The notes under the pieces were generated by a model, which ran no database searches, was not told the origin of the DNA, and was given only the letters and a program-made list of their open reading frames with translations. The translations under genes were made by a program, and so were the position numbers. A DNA stretch of 64,000 nucleotides from Odobenus rosmarus divergens (lineage: Eukaryota > Chordata > Mammalia > Carnivora > Odobenidae). The DNA lies in the NCBI RefSeq assembly GCF_000321225.1, contig NW_004450561.1, forward strand, positions 1,532,071 to 1,596,070, given 5' to 3'. Shown piece by piece: positions 1 to 11,544 of the stretch. The number at the start of each line of letters is the position of its first letter. Position 1 is the stretch's first letter.

Positions 1-180
1 GGTTTTCCACCCCCTCACTTTCAATCTGGAGGTGTCTTTGGGTCTAAAATGAGTCTCTTGCAGACAGCATATTGATGGGTCTTGTTTTTTTATCCAATCT
101 GATACCCTGTGTCTTTTGATTGGGGCATTGAGCCCATTTACATTCAGGGTAAGTATTGAAAGATATGAATTTAGTGCCAT
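1..180 (-). CDS. L1 ORF2, N-terminal end of endonuclease domain (partial)
   Basis: ORF2 encodes the L1 endonuclease and reverse transcriptase, which nick and copy into genomic target DNA. The minus strand from the ATG at 180-178 is open for 60 codons to the window edge. Residues about 12-17 read NVNGLN, which holds the catalytic Asn of the APE-like endonuclease. Near residue 41 the segment QETH holds the catalytic Glu. Both are intact in the part visible. The start is the first ATG about 80 bases after the end of ORF1, the usual L1 spacing. Whether the remaining 1,200 or so codons are intact cannot be judged from this window. Confidence 0.85.
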   Translation of the reverse strand, partial: MALNSYLSILTLNVNGLNAPIKRHRVSDWIKKQDPSICCLQETHFRPKDTSRLKVRGWKT

Positions 181-261
181 TGTCTTGCCTGTAAGGTGAC
201 TCTTATTGTATATTGTCTGTGTTCCTTTCTGTTCTATGTTACTTTTAGCCTCTCTCTTTGC

Positions 262-1148
262 TTAGAGGACCCCTTTCAATATTTCTTGCAGGGCTGGTTT
301 CATGTTTGCAAATATCTTATTTTTTGTTTGTCCTGGAACCTTTTTATCTCTCCTTCTATTCTCAATGACAGCATAGCTGGATATTCTTGGCTGCATATTT
401 TTCTCATTTAATGCTCTGAAAATATCATGCCAGTCCTTTCTGGCCTGCCCGGTCTCTGTGGATAGGTCTATTGCCAATCTAATGTTTCTACCATTGTAGG
501 TTACAGATCTCTTCTCCTGAGCTGCCTTCAGGATTTTCTCATTGACTCTGAGACTTGTAAGTTTTACTATTAGATGTCGGGGTTTTGACCTCTTTTTATT
601 GATTTTGAGGGGCGTTCTCTGTGCCTCCTGGATTTTGATGCCTGTTTCCTTCCCCAAATTAGGGACATTCTCTGCTATAATTTGCTCCAGTATACCTTCT
701 GCCCCTCTCTGTCTTCTTCTTCTGGGATCCCAATTATTCTAATATTGTTTCGTTTTATGGTATCACTTATCTCTCAAATTCTGCCCTCGTGATCCAGTAG
801 TTGTTTATCTCTCTTTTTCTCAGCTTCTTTACTTTCCATCATTTGGTCTTCTATATCACTAATTCTCTCTTCTGCCTCATTTATCCTAGCAGTTAGAGCC
901 TCTATTTTTGATTGTACCTCATTAATAGCCTTTTTGATTTCAACTTGGTTAGATTTTAGTTCTTTTATTTCTCCAGAAAGGGTGTCTCTAATATCTTCAA
1001 TGTTTTTTTCAAGCCCAGCCAGTATCTTTAAAATCGTCATTCTGAACTCTAGTTCTGACATCTTACTAATGTCTGTATTGATTATGTCCATGGCAGTCAG
1101 TATTGCCTCTTGTTCTCTTTTTTGAGGTGATTTTTTCCATCTTGTCAT
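262..1148 (-). pseudogene. L1 ORF1, disrupted by a nonsense codon and a frameshift
   Basis: ORF1 encodes the RNA-binding chaperone that coats L1 RNA. It starts at the ATG at 1148-1146. The first part (1148-774) is a Lys/Glu-rich coiled coil with heptad-like Leu/Ile spacing (for example ILAGLEKNIEDI). It ends at a TGA at 773-771, in a place where an Arg CGA codon is plausible, which would make it a CpG transition. The second part (657-262) is the C-terminal RNA-binding region with an RRM-like and C-terminal domain, including NGRNIRLAIDLS, KDWHDIF and the end PALQEILKGVL. The two parts differ in frame by a net one-base loss between about 771 and 657. Total span is about 295 codons, near the usual length. 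Confidence 0.88.
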
Positions 1149-1319
1149 TTTGCTCCGAGGAGAATAGATGAATGAGAGAACAAAATGCTAACAGGGTAAC
1201 AACAACCCCAGAAAAATATACACTAAACAAATCAGAAGAGACCTGAAACTGGGGGAATAGAAAGGGAAAGAAAGAAAAAAGAAAAAAAAAGAAAAAGAAA
1301 AAGATTAAAAAAAAAGAAT

Positions 1320-1850
1320 ATGATCAAATATGAACAGGCTGGTTCATAGATCAGTGCCACACACTAGATTTTGGGCATATTTTGGTCTGTTTGGAGAAAG
1401 TGCCTCTCAAAATGTTAGAAGAAAGTGCCTCCCAAAAGAAAAACTTATATATGTACAAAAATAAGGGTAAATACGATGAAGGGATGGAATATGAATGTAA
1501 AGATGAAAATTATAAAGGGAATTGATAAGAAGTTGGTTGAAAAGCGAAAGAAGGGGAATTAAAAAAAAAAAAGGAGAGAATGTGATCAGGCAGGAGACTA
1601 GAACAAAGCCATACACTAGAGATTTAAGGTATATTTTGGTCTGTTAGAGGAAACTGTATCCCAAAATTTTAAAGAGAGAATAACTTATATATATACATAC
1701 CAAAAATAAGGTTAACTACTACTAAAGGATAGAATATGACTCTAAAAATGAAAAATAAAAGAGATTTTTTAAAAAAGGGATTGATAAGATGTTGGTAGAA
1801 AAAGGGAAAAAAATTAAAAAAAAAAGAAAAAGAAAGTTAAAAAAAATTAA
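1320..1850 (-). repeat. Two tandem ~250 bp monomers inside the L1 5' UTR
   Basis: The motif acactaga followed by tatattttggtctgt occurs at about 1361-1390 and again at about 1613-1645. Each copy is followed by matching text: a gaaa-rich line, aaaataagg, a gatgaa/ggatagaatatga segment, and gattgataagaagttggt or gattgataagatgttggt. The spacing is about 252 bases. The two units differ by small indels and by A-tract length. This is a monomer array of the kind known in some mammalian L1 5' UTRs. Confidence 0.72.
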
Positions 1851-2917
1851 CTTTGAAAGACTAAAGAATCATGGGGAAAAAAGCCATGAATTCTATGTGC
1901 AGTAGTCCCCTAGCACTGGAGTTCTGCCATTCTCATTGATCGGTAAACTTGGTCTTTGCTGGCTGTTCTTGCTGATCTTCTGGGGGAGGGGCCTGTTGCT
2001 GTGGTTCCCAAATGTCTTTGCCTGAGGTGGAACTGCCCCGCCCTTGCTGGTCCAGGCTAAGTAATCTGCTCAGGTTTGCTCTCGGGAGCTTTTGTTCCTT
2101 GCAAGCTTTCTGTACAGATTTGGGGACAAGAGTGAATTGGCGGCCTCCCAATCTCCGTCCCGGAGGAGCCGAGAACTCAGGGCCCCGCTCCTCAGTGCAC
2201 CCCCAGAGAAAAGCAGTCAATCACTCCCGTCTTCCCGCTCTCTGGCCGCACTCCGTGCTCACCTGGCCTGTGACTGAGCATTTCTGTCTCTGGCACACAA
2301 CTCTGTTTGGAGTCTCCAAACCCAGCAGATCCCTGTGGTGCGCTCCCACGCCGCTCCTCTCAGGGGAAGAAGGGGAGTCTCCCCCAGATCTGCCGCTTGC
2401 TGGGTCCCTGCTGGAAGAGCAGTGGCCCATCTGTGCCGCTGATCATCGTTTATGGCAACCTCGAACTGAGAGCCCTCTCCTTGGCTCCGTTTCTGCAGCT
2501 GGCTTCCCTGCTCCGATACCTGGGAGCTCTGCCGCACTCAGGCACCCCCAGTCTTTCTGTGACCCCGAGGGTCCTGAGACCACATTCTCCCAGCAAGAGT
2601 TCCACCCCTGCTTAGCCACTGGAGCAACCTCTGTCAGCGGAGCTGACTTCTAAAAGTTCCGATTTTGTGCTCCAGGGCTCTATCACTTGCTGGTAGCAGC
2701 TGACGGAGGCCCCTCCCCCACTGTCTATCCTCCCGAATATTGCCTCAGATTCACTTTGCAAGTCCTACCTTCCAGAAAGTGATTGCTTTTCTGTTCAGAG
2801 AGTTGCTGCTATTCTTTTCTTCGATCTCCTGTTGAATTTGTAGGCGTTCAGAATTTTTTGATCCCTATCTAGCTGAATTCCTGGGACCAGACTAAATTTA
2901 GGTCTCCTACTCCTGCA

Positions 2918-2924
2918 CCATCTT
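2918..2924 (-). promoter_or_regulatory. YY1-like site at the L1 5' end
   Basis: The plus strand reads ccatctt, so the element strand reads AAGATGG about 10 bases inside the L1 start. In human L1 a YY1 site at the same place directs accurate transcription initiation. The motif is seen directly; binding is inference. Confidence 0.5.
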
Positions 2925-2933
2925 GCTCCTCTG

Positions 2934-4574
2934 TACTTCATGTTTTGAAGTTGGTAGATTCTCACAGTATCTCCCTATTTTTCTGTCAATAAATGTAAAT
3001 CTCCTAGACTAACCTGTGTCAGAGAAATAAAGTTATAAAAAGCATGTGGACTTGGAAGTGGAGACAACAGGAAATCATTGGGATGGAGGAAATGGATGAA
3101 GAGAGAAATAAACAGGGAAAGCATTAGCCTCCCTTTGCTTTACCTGTACAATTTTAAAAACCTTGGAACTAAAGTGAAGAAAACCGCAGAGAACAATGAA
3201 TTCCATCTTCACTGTATACAATGTGTAATTCGCTCTTTCAGTTAAGGATATATAACACCTATGACCAACTTTAGGCAAAGGTATAAAGTAAGTGAGATTA
3301 TTTTCAAAAACTTTCTATTCCTCTTTCATTGGTCTTCAGTCTCCCTTTGGGTGCAGTCCTAATAGGTACAGTGGCATTCATTCAAGCCTCCTGGAATTTC
3401 CATGTGGCTGTGCTGAATCTTCTTCAACTTCCCTTAAAATATACTTGTTCAGTGTCCAGACTTTCAGAGCCCAAAATGTGATGAGTTAATTAAATGCTGT
3501 AAAAAAAAAACACAACTCTCTAAATCATACAAATCTTTTAACTAATTAACCAAATAATAGATAATTTCTGGGTAATAGCTGAGCTTTTAATTCATTCTAG
3601 ATAGTATTTTCATTTTAACAAGATCTTCTCATACCTTACCCAAAATAAATAGGATGGCTGTTTTAGAATATCAGATAGTAGTAAGAAAGAGGTCTATTTA
3701 TATGATGGTCCTTTCAGTTCCTTTTAAATCTGACCTTTAGCTGACCACCCGTTCAGGCCAGGAAACCAATAGGTCAACAACAGAAAGACTATAGCCTATA
3801 ATCATACAGATATAGACTACAATGTATCTCCAGGTTTTCTGTCATCAAAATGATAAAATGATTGATAAATACCCTTGGTGAAGGAAGTGAAAAGAGTTTG
3901 AGATTATTTATGCTAGGAGCAATTAGGTTAATATTTTTAGGAACTGAATGTGAAATTATAAGTCCCTTAGTTATTCCATTTCATAGGATTCAAAGAAATA
4001 GGCTGTAACTGTAGTAGAAGAAACTTATTTAAGACCCAAGGAAAACATTATGCCATCTCTGGAACCTACATTTAAAGGATTTTCACCTTCTCTCTCTGTT
4101 GAGCATTATGACCACATTAGGTACTTCTCTTGATTGGCTAGTTTCCTTATCAAACCAATGGCATGTTTCTTTCCTAATATTAGGGTTTGGAATCTGTGGA
4201 GCTTCCCAGCCTTTCCTCACACAACCGGAGGCAGCAAAACATGGTGGTTCTTTCTTGGTCGTGAGCTCCCTCAAGGAAGATCAAGAATTTACTGAAATCT
4301 CTGCCTAATTACAGAGAATAAATTCTCATGCTGCTCTTTTGCAAATATTTCAAATTATTTGTCTAACAGTAAATTAGACCTGACATGTTAATTGGTTTAG
4401 GGAGCCATGCATGATGTTTGCTCATTTGTGACTAATTTCTAATACATTAGTATTTTTGAAAAAAAAATAGATCAACTTGGAGAAAACTGGGTCTAGAGAT
4501 CAATCATCCTGCAACTTCTGTTATCAGAGAGACCACAGACACTAAAATTAGTGTGAAAGGTGCATGGGTGGCTC
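2934..4574. other. No recognised gene or repeat
   Basis: AT-rich sequence to the right of the L1 5' end. I see no long open frame with protein-like composition and no repeat I can name. Short homopolymer runs (for example A10 near 3501) are the only low-complexity parts. Confidence 0.4.
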
Positions 4575-4742
4575 ATTCCAGGCCTGGCTGATGACTCACA
4601 TGACCATAAACGCATAATTTCACTTCATCTTTCCTGGGGTTTTTCCTTCAGTAAAATAGATCTAATAATACCACATACCAGCCTCATAAGGAAATTGGCA
4701 GAATTAATGAGATAATAAAAATAGTGGGAAATAGTTGTTGAA
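4575..4742 (+). repeat. MIR SINE fragment
   Basis: The order of segments fits the mammalian-wide MIR: a diverged tRNA-like part with 'gactcacatgacc', then 'cttcatctttcc' and 'cagtaaaatagat', then 'cctcataaggaaattggcag' and 'aatgagataat'. It is ancient and diverged. Confidence 0.55.
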
Positions 4743-5374
4743 AGAACCTCAGGGCCTTGTCTTCACACTCCTCCTGCTCTGTGGGAACATCTGACCCATC
4801 CAAATCCCCAAATCCATTCTTTCAATGTACTTAAACCAACTTAATCTCTTAGAATGGAGAAGCTGCATCCACCTCCCCCTCAGGTCCTCCTCTGCTTTAC
4901 CATCTTGATGACTGAATCATTTATCACAAAGTTGAACCTAAATCTCATTTTTGGTGATAGATAGTTTTGCGCCTTTTTTAGTGAACAAGGCAAATGACGG
5001 CACGCTCCAAAAACTCCATGGAATTATTTGGAAATAGTACATCTTATGGTTATGTGTTCTTGTTTTTTTTTTTCCCCCTTCAGACTCCTTTTCCCTAAGG
5101 TTGGTTTCTGGTGAATAATAGAGAAGCTGGATACATCAAAAGACAGTCTTACAATGAACACAACTTATTCTTCATACACGTCACTATCAGTGATAAACAG
5201 AGACATTTGGTAGCTTCATGAGATTTTTGTAGCCAGTTATATATTTAAAAAAAAAAATTTTTAGCATAGAGCTATAAATAAACCAGAACTTGTCACGTAG
5301 TTAAGCAAACTCTTGGCATTTAGAAACAACTTTGTGAGGTTCACAAACTCAGGCCATTAAAAAAATATGTGGAC

Positions 5375-5454
5375 GTTTTATATATATATATAATGTTCTA
5401 TATATCATATATAATGGTTATATATATAATGCTTTTATATATATAATGATTTTT
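5375..5454. repeat. TA-rich minisatellite (TATATATAATG units)
   Basis: Four or five imperfect copies of tatatataatg, separated by short linkers such as gttc, gttat and ctttta. The last copy forms the left target-site duplication of the adjacent SINE. Confidence 0.8.
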
Positions 5455-5608
5455 TTAAAGATTTTATTTATTTATTTGATAGAGAGAGAGAGCACAAGCA
5501 GGGGGAGTGGCAGAAGGAGAAGCAGACTCCCTGCTCGATCCCAAGACCTTGGTATCATGACCTGAGTGGAAGGCAGATGCTTAACCGATGGAGCCACCCA
5601 GGCACCCC
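5455..5608 (-). mobile_element. CAN-SINE (tRNA-Lys derived), minus strand
   Basis: Read on the minus strand it starts with the head ggggtgcctgggtggctcc and ends in the AAATAAATAAAATCTTT tail. It is flanked by a perfect 17-bp target-site duplication, tatatataatgattttt, at 5438-5454 and 5609-5625. The perfect duplication and full head point to a fairly young L1-mediated insertion into the TA-rich minisatellite. Confidence 0.95.
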
Positions 5609-5625
5609 TATATATAATGATTTTT

Positions 5626-6098
5626 ATCATCAAAAAATCAAAGGCAAATAGTGTATTAGTCTTATCAATACAATTCCATACTGTGGGTTCAATGACGGAG
5701 CTAGGGAGAAAGTATTTTCTTAGGATTTATAAATTATAGCTGGAGAAATTGAAGCATAGACCAGAGCCACAAAAAATGGGCTATAGAACTTGTACAATGA
5801 AAGACATTAGTTGCTTATGCTGTTTGGATAGATGCACTGTATACAAATTTTTAGGATTAACAAGTGAGGGATATTTAAAAATTCATCTTTAGTTGATTTG
5901 AATTGTTCTTGGTCATTGGTGTTCTATTTTGTGTAGTCTAATTAATTCTTACTGCTTGAGTCTGCACCCTGGGGTGATTTTAAATAGGCAAATACGTAAA
6001 GAGTTTTCATTTGCACCGTGATGTTGACTCATTGAGTGATTTTGTAGTCTAACTTCCTTATTTTCGGCCAGAATTAATTCCTTCTCTTTCTTTACAGA
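5626..6098. other. No recognised gene or repeat
   Basis: AT-rich unique-looking sequence between a CAN-SINE and a CA microsatellite. Nothing further is supported. Confidence 0.4.
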
Positions 6099-6100
6099 TA

Positions 6101-6101
<1 letters not shown>

Positions 6102-6142
<41 letters not shown>
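6102..6142. repeat. (CA)n microsatellite, about 20 units
   Basis: An uninterrupted CA dinucleotide run of about 41 bases. It also creates a spurious minus-strand open frame made of Val and Cys codons. Confidence 0.98.
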
Positions 6143-6144
<2 letters not shown>

Positions 6145-7744
6145 CTTATTATATACTCATCTTACTAAAATTTTAAATGCATTTCTGCCAAAAGTGTTAT
6201 GTTCTCTGAAAGACTGATTATGATATTTTTAGAAAACTGCGGTTTTAAATTACATAAATAAGCAACCATAGGAATATAGGGTTTTTTTCCCTGCTCTTTA
6301 GCATTTTAGGAAATATAGCCTTGAAAATTCTAGTAGTCATTTAATTTTAGTGTACAATTTTACAAATTCTGCTTTCCCCAAAATAGTATTTTCAGAAAAT
6401 AACTATCAACCTTCACCCCCATGCCTAAATAGATAATTCTAAATATCCACATGTGTCAAATATATGGTAACTTCTGTATCTCTAACTTCATACACTTTCC
6501 TTCAAAAAGCTCTCTCTCCTCTTGTTATCGACTGGGGTCTCAAGCAGGCAAATCTTTTTTGGGTTTGTCTTGACATGGTGCTTTGAACCTTGAACTAGGA
6601 AAAATAAGAACTGATGTAATGTGGTTTTGCCTCTTTACCTACACAATAGGATAAACTCTAAACAGCTTTTATATCTTCAAATTTCTAGGGAAAGAAAAGA
6701 GAGAATAGAAGTTAAAAAAAAAACGGTAAGACAGGAAAACATAAGCAATGAGTGAGGGAAGCTTGCAGGAAAGTAATGAAATTGGAATCTTCCAAGTGTC
6801 GAGTGTATTTGAATGTTATTCTATTTTATTCCAACATCTCTTTAATATCCAATAATCAAAATTTCCAGGAAGGAAATGAAGAGATGGAAGGAGTGCTGTC
6901 TTCTAAGAAGTATGGCAGGGTGAGTTGAGCCTACAGGAGAGGAGGATAGGGTTGGATTATGAAGCTGGAAGGTTGGATGGGCCATGCTGCAGATGCCCAA
7001 GAGCCTGCAGAAATCAAGGTTGGAAAAAAGCCAAGTCAGCATGAGGGAGTTGACCGAAGCCCATCAAAGTATTCACTCGCAGAGGTGAGCACAAAGCAAG
7101 TATGGTATCGAATGAACAGTAGACCTGGGCCATCCTGCCAGAGGTCAGATGATGCTATCCATGTACTCTTGGGACCTATAAGATACTAGAGTTTCCCTCC
7201 ACCTTTGTCTGATGTCAGTAATACACAGGCTGACACCATATATGTTCAATTAGCATCTTGGGAAAAGAAGTAGGGAATGAGGAGGACATCTGTGAAATTA
7301 AGCTTTCCTTGTTTTTGTTCAAGAAAGACAATACTGAGAGGACTACTTTGATTACTGAATCAAACTAAACTTAAACTTCTACTAAATACATAGTTTTTCC
7401 TGTTAACCAGAGGATGTTGTCCTGAAGGAAGCTATAGACACAATCAAGGCAATGTATCTTCTCTGCGTATCTAACTCAGTGTAGTAAATTTTATAACACT
7501 GCTACACGCAGTGGAGATTATACGAAAAGGAGAAATTCTCCTACTCTTTACCAGATTATGACTGCAATCATTTTCTTTCCATGCATTTTGGAAAACTATT
7601 CCTTCTGTGAGAGGGATGCTGTTCTCTGTGGTGAAGTAGTGAGAACCTGCATACGTTGTATTTTAAATGTCAAAAGTTTGAAATTCTTCTCTACTATTTC
7701 CAATCTGTTTGGTGCTTTGTACAGGAGAGCTTTAAACACACACC
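6143..7744. other. No recognised gene or repeat
   Basis: Moderately AT-rich sequence without a recognisable coding exon, tRNA or repeat. Open frames of about 60-78 codons occur on both strands but show no domain features. Confidence 0.4.
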
Positions 7745-7826
7745 CCTCTCCAGCTCTGAACACTTTTAGTTGCAGGGTCCCTAGGCCATTGTAATGTTTA
7801 GCCAGGGTTGAGAAACATTGGTCTAG
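7745..7826. repeat. Possible MER5-type hAT fragment
   Basis: The end 'gttgagaaacattg' and the preceding 'ttagttgcagggtccctagg' resemble the terminal part of the small non-autonomous hAT elements of the MER5 group. It is short and diverged, so the family name is tentative. Confidence 0.4.
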
Positions 7827-10814
7827 TCCACTAGGAAGGATCCTGTGAGCCGTCTATGCAGTACTGTTCTAAATCTGGGAGAGTTGCACTACCATTAGCA
7901 TGCTGAATGGCTGCCAACTTTGTTCTGCACACTTAAGAAAGGTAGACTTTCAAAAGGGTAAATGTTTTTCAATTCCTAACATCTATTTAAAGTTTTCTTT
8001 GCTGTGCTAATGATTTGGAGTCTGATAGAAAGCACTGGAGTTCTTTAGTATGTTCTTACCCATGTCTATTAATTCCTACCTCCCGCTCAATAAGGCAAAA
8101 GCAATTTAGGTGAATGAAGAAAACTTGGGGAAATGTTTGTCTCTGGCCCATGGTTCTTCCAAGCAGTACAGACAGCATCCTCTTGGGTCCAATAGATAAA
8201 GGAAAGCTGATGGTTTCTGGTATTAATCGCATGTGTCTGGTAACCGGTATTTATTTTTATACATGGTGGGCCACTTATAAAATGATGAACCCAGTGTTCA
8301 GACAGAGAAACAATTAGGATCCTTACCCAGGATTCAGAAGGATTTATCTAGGCTCTGAAGCTACCCTCTGCTCAAAGAAACTTTTCTTCAAATTCATGGG
8401 CACTACGACCTATTAATTTGGATTTAACACTATGTTACTAGCGCTAAGTTCCTTTTTTTGGATGGTGAACTTTGAACTTCCTCTTAAAGTACTGGTTTTG
8501 TAATGGAGTTTTAGCCATGGATGGAACCCTGTCACTTTGGATTTGTTTAACTTTGACATAGCCATAAGAACACTCTGGCAACCCCCTTGTGCATTCAAAT
8601 AGCCTTGCCTAAAAAGCTGAACCAACAAATCTTTAACAGTTACAAGAGTAATGTGTATTGAGAGGCAGTTACTGGATAAAAATTGGGTTCAAGATGATTT
8701 TCAATCGAGCTGATTCAAACAAAACCAGAGAAGTGTCATAAAAATATAATTTCACACACAAAGAGCACATTCAGAGGCTGATGTTGCAATATTAATGGAC
8801 ACTCTCCCCCTTCCTATTTCCATCAAAATTCTTAGCCATAGAAACTAAAATGTGAGATTGCTATTATATTTTAAAGCCTGGGTGAGGATTTTAGGAGTAG
8901 CAGCTTAGAAAAGACAACAGCTTCACATAGTCAAAATATTAAACCTTGTCTCCTGTCATTGGGGTTCAGAATTATAAACGACTAACTGTCTAGGAAATCT
9001 AGTGAAATATGTATGAAAAAACTTGGAAGAAAATTTTTTGGAAACAATCTTAATATCAGAGAAAGATCTCAGAGTTGTATATATTTAACAACAAAAAAAA
9101 TAAAACCCCAACCCTATAAACTTTTCCATATATATTGGATTTATTATATTTCTCCAAAGCAATTTGAAAGGCACTGAATTATGTTCCCTTTCAGCTTCCA
9201 AAAAAATAAAAACACTGTAAGTAATAAAAGCAGAAAAGTTGACTCTGAAATTCATTTTCGTATAGATTTATAGGAAAACTGCTTTGATGTCTTTTCCATT
9301 CCCTTGCCAGTTAAAAAAAAAAAAAAGGAAAAGAAAAGAAAGAAGGAAAAGGGAATGTCTATTAAGTTTAACATAAAAAAAAGCCACTCTTCAAACCTCA
9401 TTTATCTTTGATGAGCCCTGGGCAGAGTGCCATAATAACACTATGCACATTATAAGAATTCTATAATCGTTCAGTCTTTTCCCTTTCTTTTATAATCAGC
9501 TGAATGTTGTTATTGGCCCTCCCTCTAACTGAGTTATCGAGGCCAGGCTGACACTTGACGCAGTGCAGGTTGCTGTACACAAAAGGGAGTTGAAAGTGGA
9601 TTTCAGCATGTCTCAATGAGGAAACCCTCATTTCACTCTCAACGCATATGAATTTAGGAAGCTTTCTTCGGTACGTTAGGACCTAATGCCTTAATTAAGT
9701 GGGACTTCTCAGGGGTCCAGGTGGTCCTACTGGTGCTAAGCAGAATCTGCCAATGCCCCTGGCATTGATGGGGAAATAGATCCCTAGGCCTTTTCTGAAT
9801 GCTTGGTGTGTGTGAATTGCTCAGACCTCACAGATGTAAGTCCTGGCTGAATCCTGGCTCTGGTTGTTTCCTCTAGGCATATGAAAGCACGTACAGGGAG
9901 GGCTTGAGTAATAAGTTGGAGTGTATTTATGTTTCAAACCAAGTAGGAAACTCAATGTGAATGAAGCTGACACATCCAAACTTGCATTCTCGCTCTCTTT
10001 TATCACTCTTTGTAGCCATTAGAATGAGAATATTTTCGTTGACTGAAAATTCTGGGTTTCAGGGAGCTAGTCAAAATATTTCTGGTTCTGTTTTTTTCTG
10101 ATAATTTTAAAAATGTAAAGAAAAGAAAATTTTCCTAGGAGCAAAATGTCAGATGAGTTTGGTGAAGTTAGATTTGATCAAGTCCGAAGCCTAATTTTAT
10201 ATTTAGCCATTGTATTTACTGGAGGAGGTTCGGGTTAAGACGACATAGGTTATTATCTCTGTTGAGACTCTTAAGGTTTTTAGAAAAGAAATTATGAACT
10301 TGTAAATCTGGCTTATAGATTTGCTGATAGTACTAGGAAAAAAAAATCTGGAAGAGGAGAATTGCAGTGAATGATGCTGCTGCAAAGGTCTCCCAGGATG
10401 GGCTGTTTCCTTGGTCAGGTTCTGGTCAGTCTCACTGAGACAAAAGTTTCCAAACGACCTCCAGTTGTTTGTTCTTTCAACATATGCATAGCTGCCAGAA
10501 GTCACCTTCTGAGTACAAATCTGATATCATCCATGACTGTTTATGCCAGTTCTTACCCAATTATATCATGCTTATAGTACTGACTCCGTAGACTCATTTT
10601 TGATTCACGAGGACAGTGTGATGTATTAGTGCTATTGGGACTTAGAGCTCGGTGCTACATGGAACCATTCCAGTGTGTTTTCGTTTTTTGTTTGTTTCCT
10701 GGACCTTAGGATTCCATTGGTTTTCCATTCTCTCATTACATCAGTTTTATCTGAGTATATTGGGATGTTCTTTGCAGTTTTCCTTTGAAAAAAGTTTTGC
10801 TGAGTTTTTTATAC
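7827..10814. other. Unassigned sequence, possibly containing conserved noncoding DNA
   Basis: No gene or repeat recognised. The part 9400-9780 has higher sequence complexity and a TTAATTAA homeodomain-type core (near 9692). It also holds a short inverted repeat, caatgcc/ggcattg, near 9752. Regulatory function is only a possibility. Confidence 0.35.
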
Positions 10815-10920
10815 TTTAATTTACAGATGCTAAATAAAGTTCTAGAATAGGGAAATGACTTGATCAAGGGCACACCCTAGTTTCTATTCATTGTCCATCC
10901 TAGTACATTATGCTTCTTTT
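10815..10920 (-). repeat. MIR SINE fragment
   Basis: The plus strand reads 'ttacagatgctaaataaag' then 'gggaaatgacttgatcaagg' and 'gcacaccctag'. This is the MIR consensus in reverse (fraction of cells 'ttacagatgagg', 'aagtaacttgcccaagg', 'tcacacagc'). It is ancient. Confidence 0.55.
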
Positions 10921-11544
10921 CAATGAGTACTATTTAGTTTTCAAGTCTAAATTTCTTTAATTTGAAGAACCACCAATCACCTTTAGTTCCCTGATGACTG
11001 GTAAAGTCACAAAGATCATTGCCATCTTTCATGGCCTATCTATTGGAAAGGTGACAAATTGAGATACACAAAACTTCTACTTTGTTGTACACAGACTTGC
11101 CCTTTAAACAAGCTCTGGAGCGCTGCTCCTGTCCCGCATTTCCTTGTAAAACTGCCTCTGAGGAATCTGTTGTATGACTTTTCAGGCTTTCCGCCAGTAA
11201 ACCCAAACTAGATTGCCCAATCTCAGTCTGCTTTATTTCTTGCAACGGATAGAAACATCAGCATGTGAGTTGCATTACAAGTTAAGAGGGTTGTGAAAAC
11301 TTTAACAATTTCCTAAATTGAAGCCAGGATGATCTAAGTATTTTCCGTGACATGTGTGTTGTGTGACTTTTGCTATCAAAATGTCTAGTGTAATTCTCTC
11401 TGCATGATCTGGGGGTCACTAATATTGTTAGCACTTACTTATGAAAGGGATTGATTTTGGTATTCTCAGGATACATTTTTCCATTCTAGGTCTTTTATAG
11501 TTAATAAGTTTTTAAAAGATAAGTTTAATTAGTCTAAAACAATC

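Larger units (their letters stand above)
1..2933 (-). mobile_element. L1 LINE, 5' portion, runs off the left edge
   Basis: This is a carnivore L1 retrotransposon read on the minus strand. From right to left it shows a 5' UTR (about 2933-1149), ORF1 (1148-262), a spacer of about 80 bases, and the start of ORF2 (180-1). The 5' end near 2933 carries the typical start, a purine-rich stretch followed by a YY1-like core, so this copy is probably full length at its 5' end. The 3' end lies outside the window, so the target-site duplication cannot be checked. ORF1 is broken, so the copy cannot make a full ORF1 protein. The visible part of ORF2 is open. Low divergence in ORF1 and ORF2 suggests a lineage-specific, fairly young insertion. 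Confidence 0.93.
1149..2933 (-). promoter_or_regulatory. L1 5' UTR and internal promoter region
   Basis: This stretch separates the L1 5' end from ORF1. It has a GC-rich, CpG-containing block (about 1930-2720) next to an A-rich, purine-biased block (about 1150-1880). Family knowledge says L1 5' UTRs contain an RNA polymerase II promoter that acts from within the element. The plus strand of the GC-rich block is open for 213 codons (2012-2653), which is discussed as a finding. Confidence 0.75.

Noticed and set aside
5949..6140. 63-codon minus-strand frame starting with Cys-Val repeats
   Set aside because: It is a translation of the (CA)n microsatellite.
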